A stretch of DNA of 37,939 nucleotides from an uncultured Psychroflexus sp. (lineage in GTDB: Bacteria > Bacteroidota > Bacteroidia > Flavobacteriales > Flavobacteriaceae). The stretch lies in assembly GCA_913056525.1 (NCBI GenBank), contig CAJXLO010000013.1, forward strand, positions 1-37,939, written 5' to 3'. Below are positions 24,725 to 33,332 of the stretch, piece by piece. Each line of letters begins with the position of its first letter. Position 1 is the stretch's first letter. The position numbers and the translations under genes are program-made. The notes below the pieces were generated by a model. That model was not told where the DNA came from, did no database searches, and was given only the letters and a program-made list of their open reading frames with translations.

Positions 24725-26161
24725 ATGAACAAAACGATCACAATTGCAAAGGGCGATGGCATTGGTCCAGAGATCATGGATGCCACGCTGAAGATCCTAA
24801 AAGCATCGGATGCACCACTGAATCTTGAACAAGTTGAACTTGGTAAACGAGCTTATCTAGCTGGTCATACTTCAGGAATAACACCTGAAAGTTGGGATAG
24901 TATCATTAAGAACAAGTATCTTTTAAAAGCACCGATCAGCACACCTCAGGGCGGCGGCTATAAGAGCCTAAACGTTACTATGCGTAAAACCCTTAATCTT
25001 TTTGCTAACGTAAGACCTTGTAAATCCTATTATCCTTACGTAGATACTAAACATAAGGATATGGATGTAGTGGTGATCCGGGAAAATGAAGAAGATCTTT
25101 ACGCTGGGATCGAGCATCGTCAAACCGATGAAGTAGAGCAGTGCCTTAAACTGATCACCAGACCTGGATGTGAGAAAATAGCAAGATTTGCTTTTGAGTA
25201 TGCCTTGGCCAATAATCGCAAGAAAGTAACCTGCTTCGTAAAGGATAATATCATGAAGCAGACCGATGGCCTGTTCCATAAGGTCTTTAATGAGCTTAGT
25301 AAAGAATATCAATCCATTAAGGCAGAGGTCATGATCGTTGATATCGCAACGGCAAAATTAGCCGAAAGACCAGAAGATTTCGACGTGGTAGTAGCCCCTA
25401 ATCTTTATGGCGATATCATCTCCGATATTACCGCGCAAATATCTGGTTCCGTAGGGCTTTGTGGGACGAGCAACATTGGTGAAGACTGCGCGATGTTCGA
25501 AGCGATCCATGGCTCGGCGCCTGATATAGCCGGAAAAGGTATTGCCAATCCTTCCGGACTGATCCAGGCAGCTATTCAGCTATTGAACTTCATGGATCTC
25601 AGCGATACTGCTAAAATGATTGAAAATGCATGGAAAACAACCATTGAGGAAGGATACCATACAGCTGATATTCACAATCCCGATATCAGCAAAAAGAAAA
25701 TGTCAACTGACGAATTTGCCGATATGGTGATCGCTAATTTGGGGCAAAAACCTAAAAATATGATGCCCGCTGATTATTCTACTGGTAAAAGTATCCAATT
25801 CTATAGTTATCATCGTCATGAGCATAAAAAGGAAGCATTAGGCGTAGATATCTTTATTCATCATAAGGGAACGGATCCTCAATTTTTTGGTGATAACTTA
25901 GCAAAAGCAGGTACTGATAAACTACAACTACAGATGATCACCAATCGCGGAGTTAAAGTATGGCCGGACGGTTTTGATCAAACCTTTTGTACCGATCATT
26001 GGCGGTGTAGATTCTATTCAATGGATGGAGAACCTGTTAGCGCAGAAGATATTTTAGAGGCTTACCGATCTTGTCTCTCTCACGGATTCGATGTTATTAA
26101 AACAGAGAACCTTTATCAGTTTGACGGGAAAAGAGGATTTTCTTTAGGTCAGGGTCAATGA
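24725..26161 (+). CDS. icd: NADP-type isocitrate dehydrogenase
   Basis: 478 aa from ATG 24725; the 13 upstream codons (from 24686) contain a -7 element and are not part of the protein. Catalyses isocitrate to 2-oxoglutarate plus CO2 in the TCA cycle. The beta-decarboxylating dehydrogenase pattern is clear: GDGIGPE 10-16, the substrate loop SLNVTMR 81-87 with ANVRP and R97, NEEDLYAGIEH near 125, KDNIMKQTDG near 180, and APNLYGDIISDITAQISGSVG near 230. The extra C-terminal domain (after ~350) is that of the longer alpha-proteobacterial/Thermus-like ICDH subgroup, which is usually NADP-dependent. It follows the LysR gene and ends before a strong terminator. Confidence 0.9.
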   Translation: MNKTITIAKGDGIGPEIMDATLKILKASDAPLNLEQVELGKRAYLAGHTSGITPESWDSIIKNKYLLKAPISTPQGGGYKSLNVTMRKTLNLFANVRPCKSYYPYVDTKHKDMDVVVIRENEEDLYAGIEHRQTDEVEQCLKLITRPGCEKIARFAFEYALANNRKKVTCFVKDNIMKQTDGLFHKVFNELSKEYQSIKAEVMIVDIATAKLAERPEDFDVVVAPNLYGDIISDITAQISGSVGLCGTSNIGEDCAMFEAIHGSAPDIAGKGIANPSGLIQAAIQLLNFMDLSDTAKMIENAWKTTIEEGYHTADIHNPDISKKKMSTDEFADMVIANLGQKPKNMMPADYSTGKSIQFYSYHRHEHKKEALGVDIFIHHKGTDPQFFGDNLAKAGTDKLQLQMITNRGVKVWPDGFDQTFCTDHWRCRFYSMDGEPVSAEDILEAYRSCLSHGFDVIKTENLYQFDGKRGFSLGQGQ

Positions 26162-26179
26162 TAAGGGTATTATCATCAC

Positions 26180-26217
26180 AAAAAAACTGCCGGTAGTTTT
26201 GACTATCGGCAGTTTTT
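26180..26217 (+). terminator. rho-independent terminator after icd
   Basis: Stem ACTGCCGGTAG / CTATCGGCAGT (one G-T pair) with an A-run before and T5 after. Ends icd and insulates the efflux operon. Confidence 0.85.
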
Positions 26218-26226
26218 ATTTGGGTT

Positions 26227-26240
26227 GTAACCTAGGTTAC
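26227..26240. promoter_or_regulatory. Crp/Fnr-type palindrome upstream of the efflux operon
   Basis: Perfect 14-bp palindrome GTAACCTAGGTTAC, that is, GTAAC-N4-GTTAC. Its centre (26233.5) is 36.5 nt upstream of the last G of the -7 element, which places it at about -41.5. The 5-4-5 arrangement is that of Crp/Fnr-family operators. Confidence 0.6.
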
Positions 26241-26262
26241 GGATACAGCAGCATTGAATAGC

Positions 26263-26270
26263 TACATTTG
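26263..26270 (+). promoter_or_regulatory. -7 element of the efflux operon
   Basis: Exact TACATTTG 20 nt before ATG 26291. It sits inside the hyphenated palindrome GCTACA-TT-TGTAGC (26261-26274), which could be a repressor site covering the promoter. No TTG -33 at the usual spacing, which fits an activator-dependent promoter. Confidence 0.55.
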
Positions 26271-26290
26271 TAGCAAATATTAAAAGAATT

Positions 26291-27598
26291 ATGAAAAACT
26301 ATTGGCTCATAGCTTGTTTGATTATAAGCAGTCTATTGCAAGCTCAGGAAAGGCAACAAATTTCCGAGGCTGAAGTAATAGATGCTGTAAAAGCAAATAA
26401 CCTATCGCTTCAAATAAACGAAAAAGAGGCTGATGTCAAACAGGCGCAATATCGACAGTCCAATGCGGCTTTTTTACCAAAAGTTCAGGTTTCGCACGAC
26501 TTTTACAGGACAAATAACCCTGTTTTTGCCTTTAGTGCAAAATTGAACCAGGGCATTTTCACTCAAGCAGATTTTGATGTGGCAAAGCTTAATGATCCGG
26601 ATGGTATCAGTAATTTTACCACCACACTTCAGGTACAGCAACCTTTATTGAACCTCGATAAGCTTATCCAACGAAAATCAGCACGCTATGCTAAAGAAGC
26701 TCAGGAATTGAAAAATCAGTTCAGGGAAGATGCCCTTATCGTTAAGACAAAAAGTGTTTTTATGCAGCTTCAATTAGCTTATGCCTCTGAACAGGTACTA
26801 AGGGAAGCTAAGAAAACCGCACAGGAAGGTTATAAAGTGACAAAGGACTTTTATGATAACGGTTATTTGGACAAGTCCGATCTATTGAAAGCTGAAGTAA
26901 GAAAATCAACCGTTGAAAATCAACTGGAAGCAGCGAGGAACGGTATTCAAAATGTATCCGATAAGCTGAACTTCCTTATGCAAAGCGAATCTTCTAAGAA
27001 ATTAGTACCTCAGGATTCGCTTCAAATGATCGACCTTTTTGAACAAAAGGAAGAAGATATCGAACTGGAAAACACCACCGATGTTAAGGCGATGCAGAAA
27101 AAGCAAATATCCTATAAAAAACTTTATGAGTCCAGGAAGTTCAACTTCCTACCGCGTTTGAATGCCTTCGGTAATATTCAATATTTCGATAATGATGCAT
27201 TCCAAACTGGCAATGATAGTTATTTTTTTGGCGCTTCTCTACAATGGGACCTTTTCAAAGGCTATCAAAATATTGGTAAACTACAAGAAACAAAAGCAAA
27301 GGCCGACCGCGCTAAATTGGAATATAAAGAATATGTTGATGACAAGAAAAATAAGATCAATAAGGTGCTAAGGGCTTTAAGTTTGGCTGAAAATAAGATC
27401 AGTCGCAATAAATTAGCTAAGGAACAAGCTGTTGAGTCACTGCGGATCATCAAAGATCGATATGATGAAGGCCTGGAAAAAACAGCAGACCTTCTGCAAG
27501 CGCAAAGTTTAGCGGCTCAAAAAAGATTGGCCTATTTACAAGCTGTTTATGAATATAACTACAACTTACTTTACTATCAATTACTTACAGAAAAATAA
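26291..27598 (+). CDS. TolC-family outer membrane efflux protein
   Basis: 435 aa. Signal peptide (KNYWLIACLIISSLLQAQ) then the two TolC repeats with long helical hairpins (about 30-215 and 230-435), rich in heptads and EAR/KAE runs. The trimeric channel spans the outer membrane and the periplasm and is the exit duct of an RND pump. It is first in the operon, 7 nt from the adaptor gene, an order seen in many Bacteroidota RND operons. A palindrome and -7 element lie directly upstream. Substrates are not evident. Confidence 0.85.
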   Translation: MKNYWLIACLIISSLLQAQERQQISEAEVIDAVKANNLSLQINEKEADVKQAQYRQSNAAFLPKVQVSHDFYRTNNPVFAFSAKLNQGIFTQADFDVAKLNDPDGISNFTTTLQVQQPLLNLDKLIQRKSARYAKEAQELKNQFREDALIVKTKSVFMQLQLAYASEQVLREAKKTAQEGYKVTKDFYDNGYLDKSDLLKAEVRKSTVENQLEAARNGIQNVSDKLNFLMQSESSKKLVPQDSLQMIDLFEQKEEDIELENTTDVKAMQKKQISYKKLYESRKFNFLPRLNAFGNIQYFDNDAFQTGNDSYFFGASLQWDLFKGYQNIGKLQETKAKADRAKLEYKEYVDDKKNKINKVLRALSLAENKISRNKLAKEQAVESLRIIKDRYDEGLEKTADLLQAQSLAAQKRLAYLQAVYEYNYNLLYYQLLTEK

Positions 27599-27604
27599 CA
27601 GAAA

Positions 27605-28672
27605 ATGAAAAGAACAATATTATTTTTAAGTACCTTTATGCTATCCTTGCTTAGCTGTTCTGAAAAAAAGCAAGAAGGAACAGCGACCGATGAACCTGTA
27701 ATAGATGTAACAACGCAAAAGGTTACGACATCTTCCACGAGCAGTATTCAAGCTAGTGGAACGGTTCAGGCGGTATCTTCCAGTGTGATAACCACACGTC
27801 AGTCCGGTTATGTAAAAAGAATAAATGTAGAAGTTGGCGATAAGGTAAGAGCAGGCGAAGTCCTTATTCGTTTAGATAATGCGCAGTTAGCTTCAAAGCA
27901 AGCACAAGTCAAATCTAAGATAAAGACCGCGCAAACAGCATTTAATAATGCAAGGAAAGATCTGGAACGCTATAAAAAGTTGAGAAAGAACAACAGCGTT
28001 TCTGAAAAAGAATTGGAACAGGTTCAATTACAATATGATAACGCCCGATCAAACTTAGAAGCGGCCAAAGAGCAATTAGAGTCCATAAATGCCGAATTAG
28101 ATTACGTTAACATTAAGGCTCCATTCGATGGTAGGGTCACCAACAAGTTTATCAAAACCGGAAATTTGGCTATGCCAGGTAAACCCTTGCTCAATTTGAG
28201 CGGAGATGGTCAACTTGAAGTGGTCTCTAAAGTAGGAGAGGAGCAGATCAATCAGCTAGAAAAAAGACAAACGGCCAATGTGCATATCGCATCATTGGAT
28301 ATTGATCTGGAAGCAAAGCTTACGGAAATAAGTAGCTCATCCTCTGCGTCTGGCGGTCAATACATCATCAAATTAAGCATTCCCGATGATCAGGCCGTAA
28401 AACCTGGAATGTATGCAAAAGTCAGCATCAATGCTAAATTAAAAGATAAGAATGCAAGCATTAGTATTCCCAAATCTGCTTTAATCTACACCAATGATCT
28501 AATAGGGGTTTATACGGTAAGTAAAAGTAATACGGCCATATTGCGCTGGTTAGAAATAGGAAGCAGGAATGCAGATAGTGTAGAAGTCTTATCCGGCCTT
28601 GATCAAGGTGAAGAGATCATTATAAATGCACAGGGAAAACTTTACAACGGCGCTAAGATAAACGTTCAGTAA
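27605..28672 (+). CDS. RND efflux adaptor (membrane fusion protein), lipoprotein
   Basis: 355 aa. Lipobox LLSC with C18 anchors it to the inner membrane. It has the usual order: a lipoyl-like hybrid motif (SGYVKRINVEVGDKVRAGEVLIRLDNAQ near 75), an alpha-hairpin (KSKIKTAQ to ELEQVQLQY, 100-155), the second lipoyl half (VNIKAPFDGRVTNKF near 165), then beta-barrel and membrane-proximal domains. It connects the TolC-like channel to the pump. It starts 6 nt after the TolC gene stop and is followed by the pump gene after 17 nt. Confidence 0.9.
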   Translation: MKRTILFLSTFMLSLLSCSEKKQEGTATDEPVIDVTTQKVTTSSTSSIQASGTVQAVSSSVITTRQSGYVKRINVEVGDKVRAGEVLIRLDNAQLASKQAQVKSKIKTAQTAFNNARKDLERYKKLRKNNSVSEKELEQVQLQYDNARSNLEAAKEQLESINAELDYVNIKAPFDGRVTNKFIKTGNLAMPGKPLLNLSGDGQLEVVSKVGEEQINQLEKRQTANVHIASLDIDLEAKLTEISSSSSASGGQYIIKLSIPDDQAVKPGMYAKVSINAKLKDKNASISIPKSALIYTNDLIGVYTVSKSNTAILRWLEIGSRNADSVEVLSGLDQGEEIIINAQGKLYNGAKINVQ

Positions 28673-28689
28673 TCAAAAAAATAAAGAAA

Positions 28690-31600
28690 GTGAATAAAGG
28701 ATTTGCAGGAAAAATAGCTCAAGTATTCATAGGTTCTAAGCTCACCTTATTGCTGATGATAATATTCCTTATCGTTGGTGTATGGAGCTCGTTCCTGATA
28801 CCCAGGGAAGAAGAACCACAAATAGATGTTCCCATGGCCGATATTTTCATCGGTTATCCTGGAGCAGAACCGGAAGCAGTGGAATCCCACGTCATCAAAC
28901 CTTTAGAGAAAGCAGTCTCAAACGTCACCGGCGTGGATTATGTTTACTCAACGTCTATGAAGGACCAGGGAATGTTGATCGTGCGCTTTGAAGTGGGCGA
29001 AGATATAGAACGGTCTTATGTGAAACTCTACAATGAGTTGATGAAATACAGCGACCAACTGCCCGACCGAGCCACCATGCCGATGGTGAAAACTAGGTCT
29101 ATAAATGATGTGCCGATATTGAACTTCACGCTTTGGAGCGAAAATTATAGCGATGTGCAATTAAGAACCATGGCGAACACGGTAAAGGATAAAATAGAGA
29201 ATATAGAAGATGTTTCTGAAGTCAAGACGGTAGGCGGACGGAAAAGGGAAGTAAACATTGCACTGCAACCTTTGAAATTAGCCAACTACAATATCAGCTT
29301 ACCGATGATCGCGCAACAACTCAAAGCTAATCATGCTCAAGTAGGCAGCGGTCAGATCAGTCAAAACAATGAATCCATTAATATTTCTACCGGTAATTTT
29401 TTCAAATCGGTAGAAGATGTAAAGAACCTTGTTATCGGTACGCAGGATCGGCAACCAGTCTATTTATCACAGGTAGCTGATGTTTCGCTGACCGGCGAAT
29501 CACCACAGCAGTACGTTTCTTTTGGTTATGGTCCGGCCAGTGAAGCTAAGGCAGAACATCCGGGAGAATATCCGGCTGTTACTTTATCAGTCGCTAAACG
29601 AGAAGGAGCAGATGCTATGAACATTGCCGATAAGATCATTGCACAGATCCCAGATTATAAGAAGTCTGTCATCCCGAACGATGTTCATGTGGAAACTACC
29701 AGGAATTATGGAGAAACTGCTTCTCATAAAGTATCGGAACTACTCTTGCACCTTATAGGCGCCATTATTGCGGTAACTTTAGTGGTGATGCTTGCCATGG
29801 GTTGGCGAGGCGGACTCGTCGTGTTCATTTCCGTACCGATCACCTTTGCATTGACATTGCTCAGTTACTATTTACTCGATTATACATTAAATAGGATCAC
29901 ACTTTTTGCTTTGATCTTCGTAACTGGGATTGTTGTGGATGATGCGATCATCATATCTGAGAACATGCATCGGCACTTTAAAATGAAACGGATGCCGTTT
30001 AGGAAAGCGGCGCTCTATGCGATCAATGAAGTGGGTAACCCAACGATCCTGGCCACTTTCACCGTTATCGCATCGGTATTGCCTATGGCTTTCGTTACAG
30101 GGTTGATGGGACCTTACATGAGTCCGATGCCTATCGGCGCTTCTATTGCGATGATTCTTTCGCTTTTCGTCGCATTGACCATCGTACCTTACTTAGGCGT
30201 AATATTCCTCCGTGAAAAAGACAGCCGTAAAGATGAAGAAGCAGATGATGATGATACGTCCATCAAAGAAACACCGGTTTTCAGGATCTACAAAAGAATC
30301 CAGACTCCACTCTTGAACAATAAGAAAAAAAGATGGGCATTTTTACTGATCACGGTTGGTGTTTTGTTAGCTTCATTCAGTTTGTTTTTTACCAATTCTG
30401 TGATCGTGAAGATGCTTCCATTTGATAATAAAAATGAATTCCAGGTCGTCATCGATATGCCGGAGGGAACCACTTTAGAAGAAACCTCACGCGTTACCCG
30501 GGAAATCGCCCAATATATCAGAACAAGAGAAGAAGTTGTTGATTATCAATCTTATGTAGGTACAGCTTCACCTATTACATTTAATGGATTGGTGAGACAC
30601 TATGATCTGCGTTCTGGTGATCATCATGCCGATATTCAGGTGAATATTAAGAATAAGGATAACCGAAGTAAACAAAGTCACCCGATAGCTAAGGATTTCA
30701 GACCCGGTATCAAAAAAATAGCCGACCAATTCGGGGCTAATGTCAAAGTTGTGGAAGTTCCGCCGGGACCACCGGTTTTATCTACTATAGTGGCAGAAGT
30801 TTATGGACCGGATTATAAGCAACAAATCCAATTAGCTGATTCCATCAAAAACATACTTCACGACACAAAAGATGTTGTTGATGTAGATTGGCGCGTAGAG
30901 GCACCACAGCAAGAATACAAGTTTGAGGTAAAGACGCAAAAAGTACAGGAATATGGTGTGAGTACGAATCAGATCATGCAAACCATGCGTATGGCCTTGA
31001 GCAAGGAATCCATAGTAGATTTATATGTGGAAAATGCCAATGAACAAGTAGGTATAAATCTGGATATCGCCAATGCGCAAAAAACTTCAGTCGATGATAT
31101 CCTATCCATTGAAGTGGTTTCTCAGCACGGTGTTAGTTACCCGATCAGGGATCTTGTCAAGGTGAAAAAATCTAATATTCCTAAAAATATCTACAGGAAA
31201 AATCAAAGACGTGTTGTTTATGTGACCGCAGAAATGGCTGGGAAGTTGGAAAGTCCGGTCTATGCGATATTAGGTATGGAAGATAAGCTGAAATCCATTG
31301 ATATGCCAAAAGGTTATGAGATCAATGAATCCTATCTGGGACTACCCAAGACCACCGATGACTTTACAGTTAAATGGGATGGCGAATGGAAGATCACCCT
31401 GGAAGTCTTCCGTGACCTGGGAATCGCCTTCGGTGGTGTGATCATCATCATCTACATGCTAATCGTTGGATGGTTCCAGAGCTTTAGGACACCGATCGTG
31501 ATGATGATCGCCATACCATTGTCGCTTATTGGTATCATCTTAGGGCATTGGTTATTAGGCGCTTTTTTTACGGCAACTTCATTTATCGGCGTTATCGCGC

Positions 31601-31896
31601 TTGCTGGTATCATGGTGCGGAACTCGGTCTTGTTGATTGATTTTGTCAATCTGCGTTTAGCCGATGGAATTCCTTTAAAGCAAGCGATCATTGAAGCCGG
31701 AGCTGTAAGGACCACACCGATACTGCTAACAGCCGGAACGGTCGTCATCGGTGCGTTTGTGATCTTATTCGATCCAATATTCCAGGGTTTGGCCATATCG
31801 CTCATGGGTGGTTCCATCGCATCGACCTTCTTAACTTTATTGGTTATTCCGCTGATCTATTATCTCATTGAAAAAAAGAATCATAAAGACAACTAA
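28690..31896 (+). CDS. RND efflux pump permease (AcrB/HAE1-like)
   Basis: 1068 aa from GTG 28690. Typical AcrB-like layout: 12 TM helices with two large periplasmic loops. TM4 carries the proton-relay acids D417 and D418 (GIVVDDAIIISENM). Other family motifs are MLAMGWRGGLVVFISVPITF near TM2, GPYMSPMPIGASIAM near 480 and LAGIMVRNSVLLIDFVN near 975. It pumps hydrophobic or organic compounds, driven by protons, through the adaptor and TolC-like channel; substrate is not readable. It ends 1 nt before a small PII-like gene. Use of GTG fits the in-frame start and the distance from the adaptor stop. Confidence 0.9.
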   Translation: MNKGFAGKIAQVFIGSKLTLLLMIIFLIVGVWSSFLIPREEEPQIDVPMADIFIGYPGAEPEAVESHVIKPLEKAVSNVTGVDYVYSTSMKDQGMLIVRFEVGEDIERSYVKLYNELMKYSDQLPDRATMPMVKTRSINDVPILNFTLWSENYSDVQLRTMANTVKDKIENIEDVSEVKTVGGRKREVNIALQPLKLANYNISLPMIAQQLKANHAQVGSGQISQNNESINISTGNFFKSVEDVKNLVIGTQDRQPVYLSQVADVSLTGESPQQYVSFGYGPASEAKAEHPGEYPAVTLSVAKREGADAMNIADKIIAQIPDYKKSVIPNDVHVETTRNYGETASHKVSELLLHLIGAIIAVTLVVMLAMGWRGGLVVFISVPITFALTLLSYYLLDYTLNRITLFALIFVTGIVVDDAIIISENMHRHFKMKRMPFRKAALYAINEVGNPTILATFTVIASVLPMAFVTGLMGPYMSPMPIGASIAMILSLFVALTIVPYLGVIFLREKDSRKDEEADDDDTSIKETPVFRIYKRIQTPLLNNKKKRWAFLLITVGVLLASFSLFFTNSVIVKMLPFDNKNEFQVVIDMPEGTTLEETSRVTREIAQYIRTREEVVDYQSYVGTASPITFNGLVRHYDLRSGDHHADIQVNIKNKDNRSKQSHPIAKDFRPGIKKIADQFGANVKVVEVPPGPPVLSTIVAEVYGPDYKQQIQLADSIKNILHDTKDVVDVDWRVEAPQQEYKFEVKTQKVQEYGVSTNQIMQTMRMALSKESIVDLYVENANEQVGINLDIANAQKTSVDDILSIEVVSQHGVSYPIRDLVKVKKSNIPKNIYRKNQRRVVYVTAEMAGKLESPVYAILGMEDKLKSIDMPKGYEINESYLGLPKTTDDFTVKWDGEWKITLEVFRDLGIAFGGVIIIIYMLIVGWFQSFRTPIVMMIAIPLSLIGIILGHWLLGAFFTATSFIGVIALAGIMVRNSVLLIDFVNLRLADGIPLKQAIIEAGAVRTTPILLTAGTVVIGAFVILFDPIFQGLAISLMGGSIASTFLTLLVIPLIYYLIEKKNHKDN

Positions 31897-31897
31897 T

Positions 31898-32200
31898 ATG
31901 AAAATGGTCATTATCACTTGTGTATCTGATTATGAAAAGGATATCATGAAACTATTGGAAAAAGCGGAAGTCAACGCCTTTAGTGCCTTCAATATCGAAG
32001 GTTATAAGAACGAAAAGAACGAGCTGGATTTTCAGTCCTGGTTTCCTTCCACGAAATTAGGTAGCGAATCCCTGATGTTCTTTTCCTTTGACACCTCTGA
32101 CAAGGTTCAGAACTTGTTTGAGCTTATCAGGGAATACAATGGTTCATTAGCATCAAACCCTGTAAAAGCTGCGGTCATGCCCGTTGAAAAAAGCATCTAG
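31898..32200 (+). CDS. small PII-like/DUF3240-like protein
   Basis: 100 aa from ATG 31898, which directly follows the pump stop codon (1 nt gap). An in-frame ATG 30 nt upstream lies within the pump gene and is rejected. The pattern (MKMVIITCVSDYEKDIMKLLE, then short strands and a helix with FFSFDTSDKVQNLFELIREY) fits a ferredoxin-like PII or DUF3240 fold, as found at the end of some RND operons. Its likely role is binding a ligand or metal and adjusting the pump. No nucleotide loop was recognised, so this is an analogy, not an identification. A terminator follows. Confidence 0.65.
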   Translation: MKMVIITCVSDYEKDIMKLLEKAEVNAFSAFNIEGYKNEKNELDFQSWFPSTKLGSESLMFFSFDTSDKVQNLFELIREYNGSLASNPVKAAVMPVEKSI

Positions 32201-32267
32201 CTAGCTTATCATTTGTTCTGTTTTTTTAAACATCTAACTAACAGAAGCTAATATGGTTTTGTTTGGG

Positions 32268-32298
32268 AGCACCTGTTAGATCAAGCAGGTGCTTTTTT
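32268..32298 (+). terminator. terminator of the efflux operon
   Basis: Stem AGCACCTG / CAGGTGCT followed by six T (32293-32298). It overlaps the stop of the convergent minus-strand gene. Confidence 0.85.
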
Positions 32299-32920
32299 AT
32301 TGATAATAGAATTTTTTGGCCACACCATGCTGAATGAGATAGGAAAGTCTGAGTTGCAGGTTCATAGGTTGCTCTGTGAGATGCTTCGTATAATACATTT
32401 GGCCGCCGTATCGCCCATCCAGTTCATTGATCACATTGCTACCAAAGGATGAACCTTCCCTTAAGGCAAGATCGTATTGTCCTAGACTTTGTCTATCAAG
32501 TCTGATGGATGTCAAATGTTCGATCAACTTGTTTCGGTTGACACTTGTAATCTTGATATTTTTTATATCATCAGCATGAGATAATTCTTCCTTATCATCT
32601 TTCAGGAAGATCCCTGAGATCAAGAAATAGTAATGGGTGTTTTTTGAGGGATCGAAAAGCCAACCATCTTTTAAGATGCCATTTTTTAAATAAGAGAGTT
32701 CAAAGGTGAAGGTCGGAAGATCGGCATTTAGGTAATGTAATTGTGCCTTTTCATCGATCAGATACTCTTTCTCATTGAAATTTATGATAATATCGATGCC
32801 CTGAAGTTGAAGGTCCAGATCATTTGTTCTTTTAAAATCGAGTTCCTTTTTAGCGTATATTGTATCCAGATATTCAGCTAATATCTTTTCCTGCGCGAGA
32901 TCAGACCTAAAGCTAGACAT
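32297..32920 (-). CDS. candidate orphan PD-(D/E)XK nuclease-fold protein
   Basis: 207 aa, name unknown. GID with D43, then KEYLIDEKAQ with D56-E57-K58, 15 residues later, is the arrangement of the PD-(D/E)XK active site (Asp, then D/E-X-K). Glu residues in the first helix (E11, E16) could complete the metal site. The rest (FTFELSYLKNG near 72, then LFDPSKNTHYYFL) looks like a compact alpha/beta domain. No methyltransferase, helicase or repeat gene is adjacent, so it is not an obvious restriction system. Alternatively it is a non-nuclease relative of the fold. Start ATG 32920 has an AT-rich leader. Confidence 0.5.
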   Translation of the reverse strand: MSSFRSDLAQEKILAEYLDTIYAKKELDFKRTNDLDLQLQGIDIIINFNEKEYLIDEKAQLHYLNADLPTFTFELSYLKNGILKDGWLFDPSKNTHYYFLISGIFLKDDKEELSHADDIKNIKITSVNRNKLIEHLTSIRLDRQSLGQYDLALREGSSFGSNVINELDGRYGGQMYYTKHLTEQPMNLQLRLSYLIQHGVAKKFYYQ

Positions 32921-33332
32921 TTTAATATTTTAATTCAACCTTTTAATAAAGCTGTTCGGTTGAGTATAATCCCTCCAAATTAAACAATATTTTTAAATTA
33001 GAGGTTTTATGCTATTTGGGTGAATAGGCTTAACCGTTTTGCTTGACAGGTTGATTGGCAAAAAATCAACTTCTTCTGGCCTTATTGAAGCATTCTTCTT
33101 GCAAGTTAAGCACTGATTATTTTAAATTGTCAGTATTTATTGACGCATGGTTTTAGAAAGATACGGTTTAATAATGACAGACAAATAGCATAAAGTTACT
33201 AAGCGATCAGGTGTAGAGCACTTCACTTTGAGCATTCATCAAGTTAGTTTCAGGTCAAAAGTTACTTTTAAAGATAATGCATTTCAGACGATCAACCAGG
33301 AAGACTTTTATCTCGATAAAAACCTATGACCA
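32921..33332. other. intergenic region
   Basis: About 410 bp with no gene seen. It holds one clear hairpin, GTTGATT-N7-AATCAAC at 33050-33070, of unknown purpose. AT-rich, with no recognised RNA or repeat. Confidence 0.5.

Noticed and set aside
33050-33070. Hairpin as terminator
   Set aside because: No T-tract and more than 260 nt from the nearest gene end.
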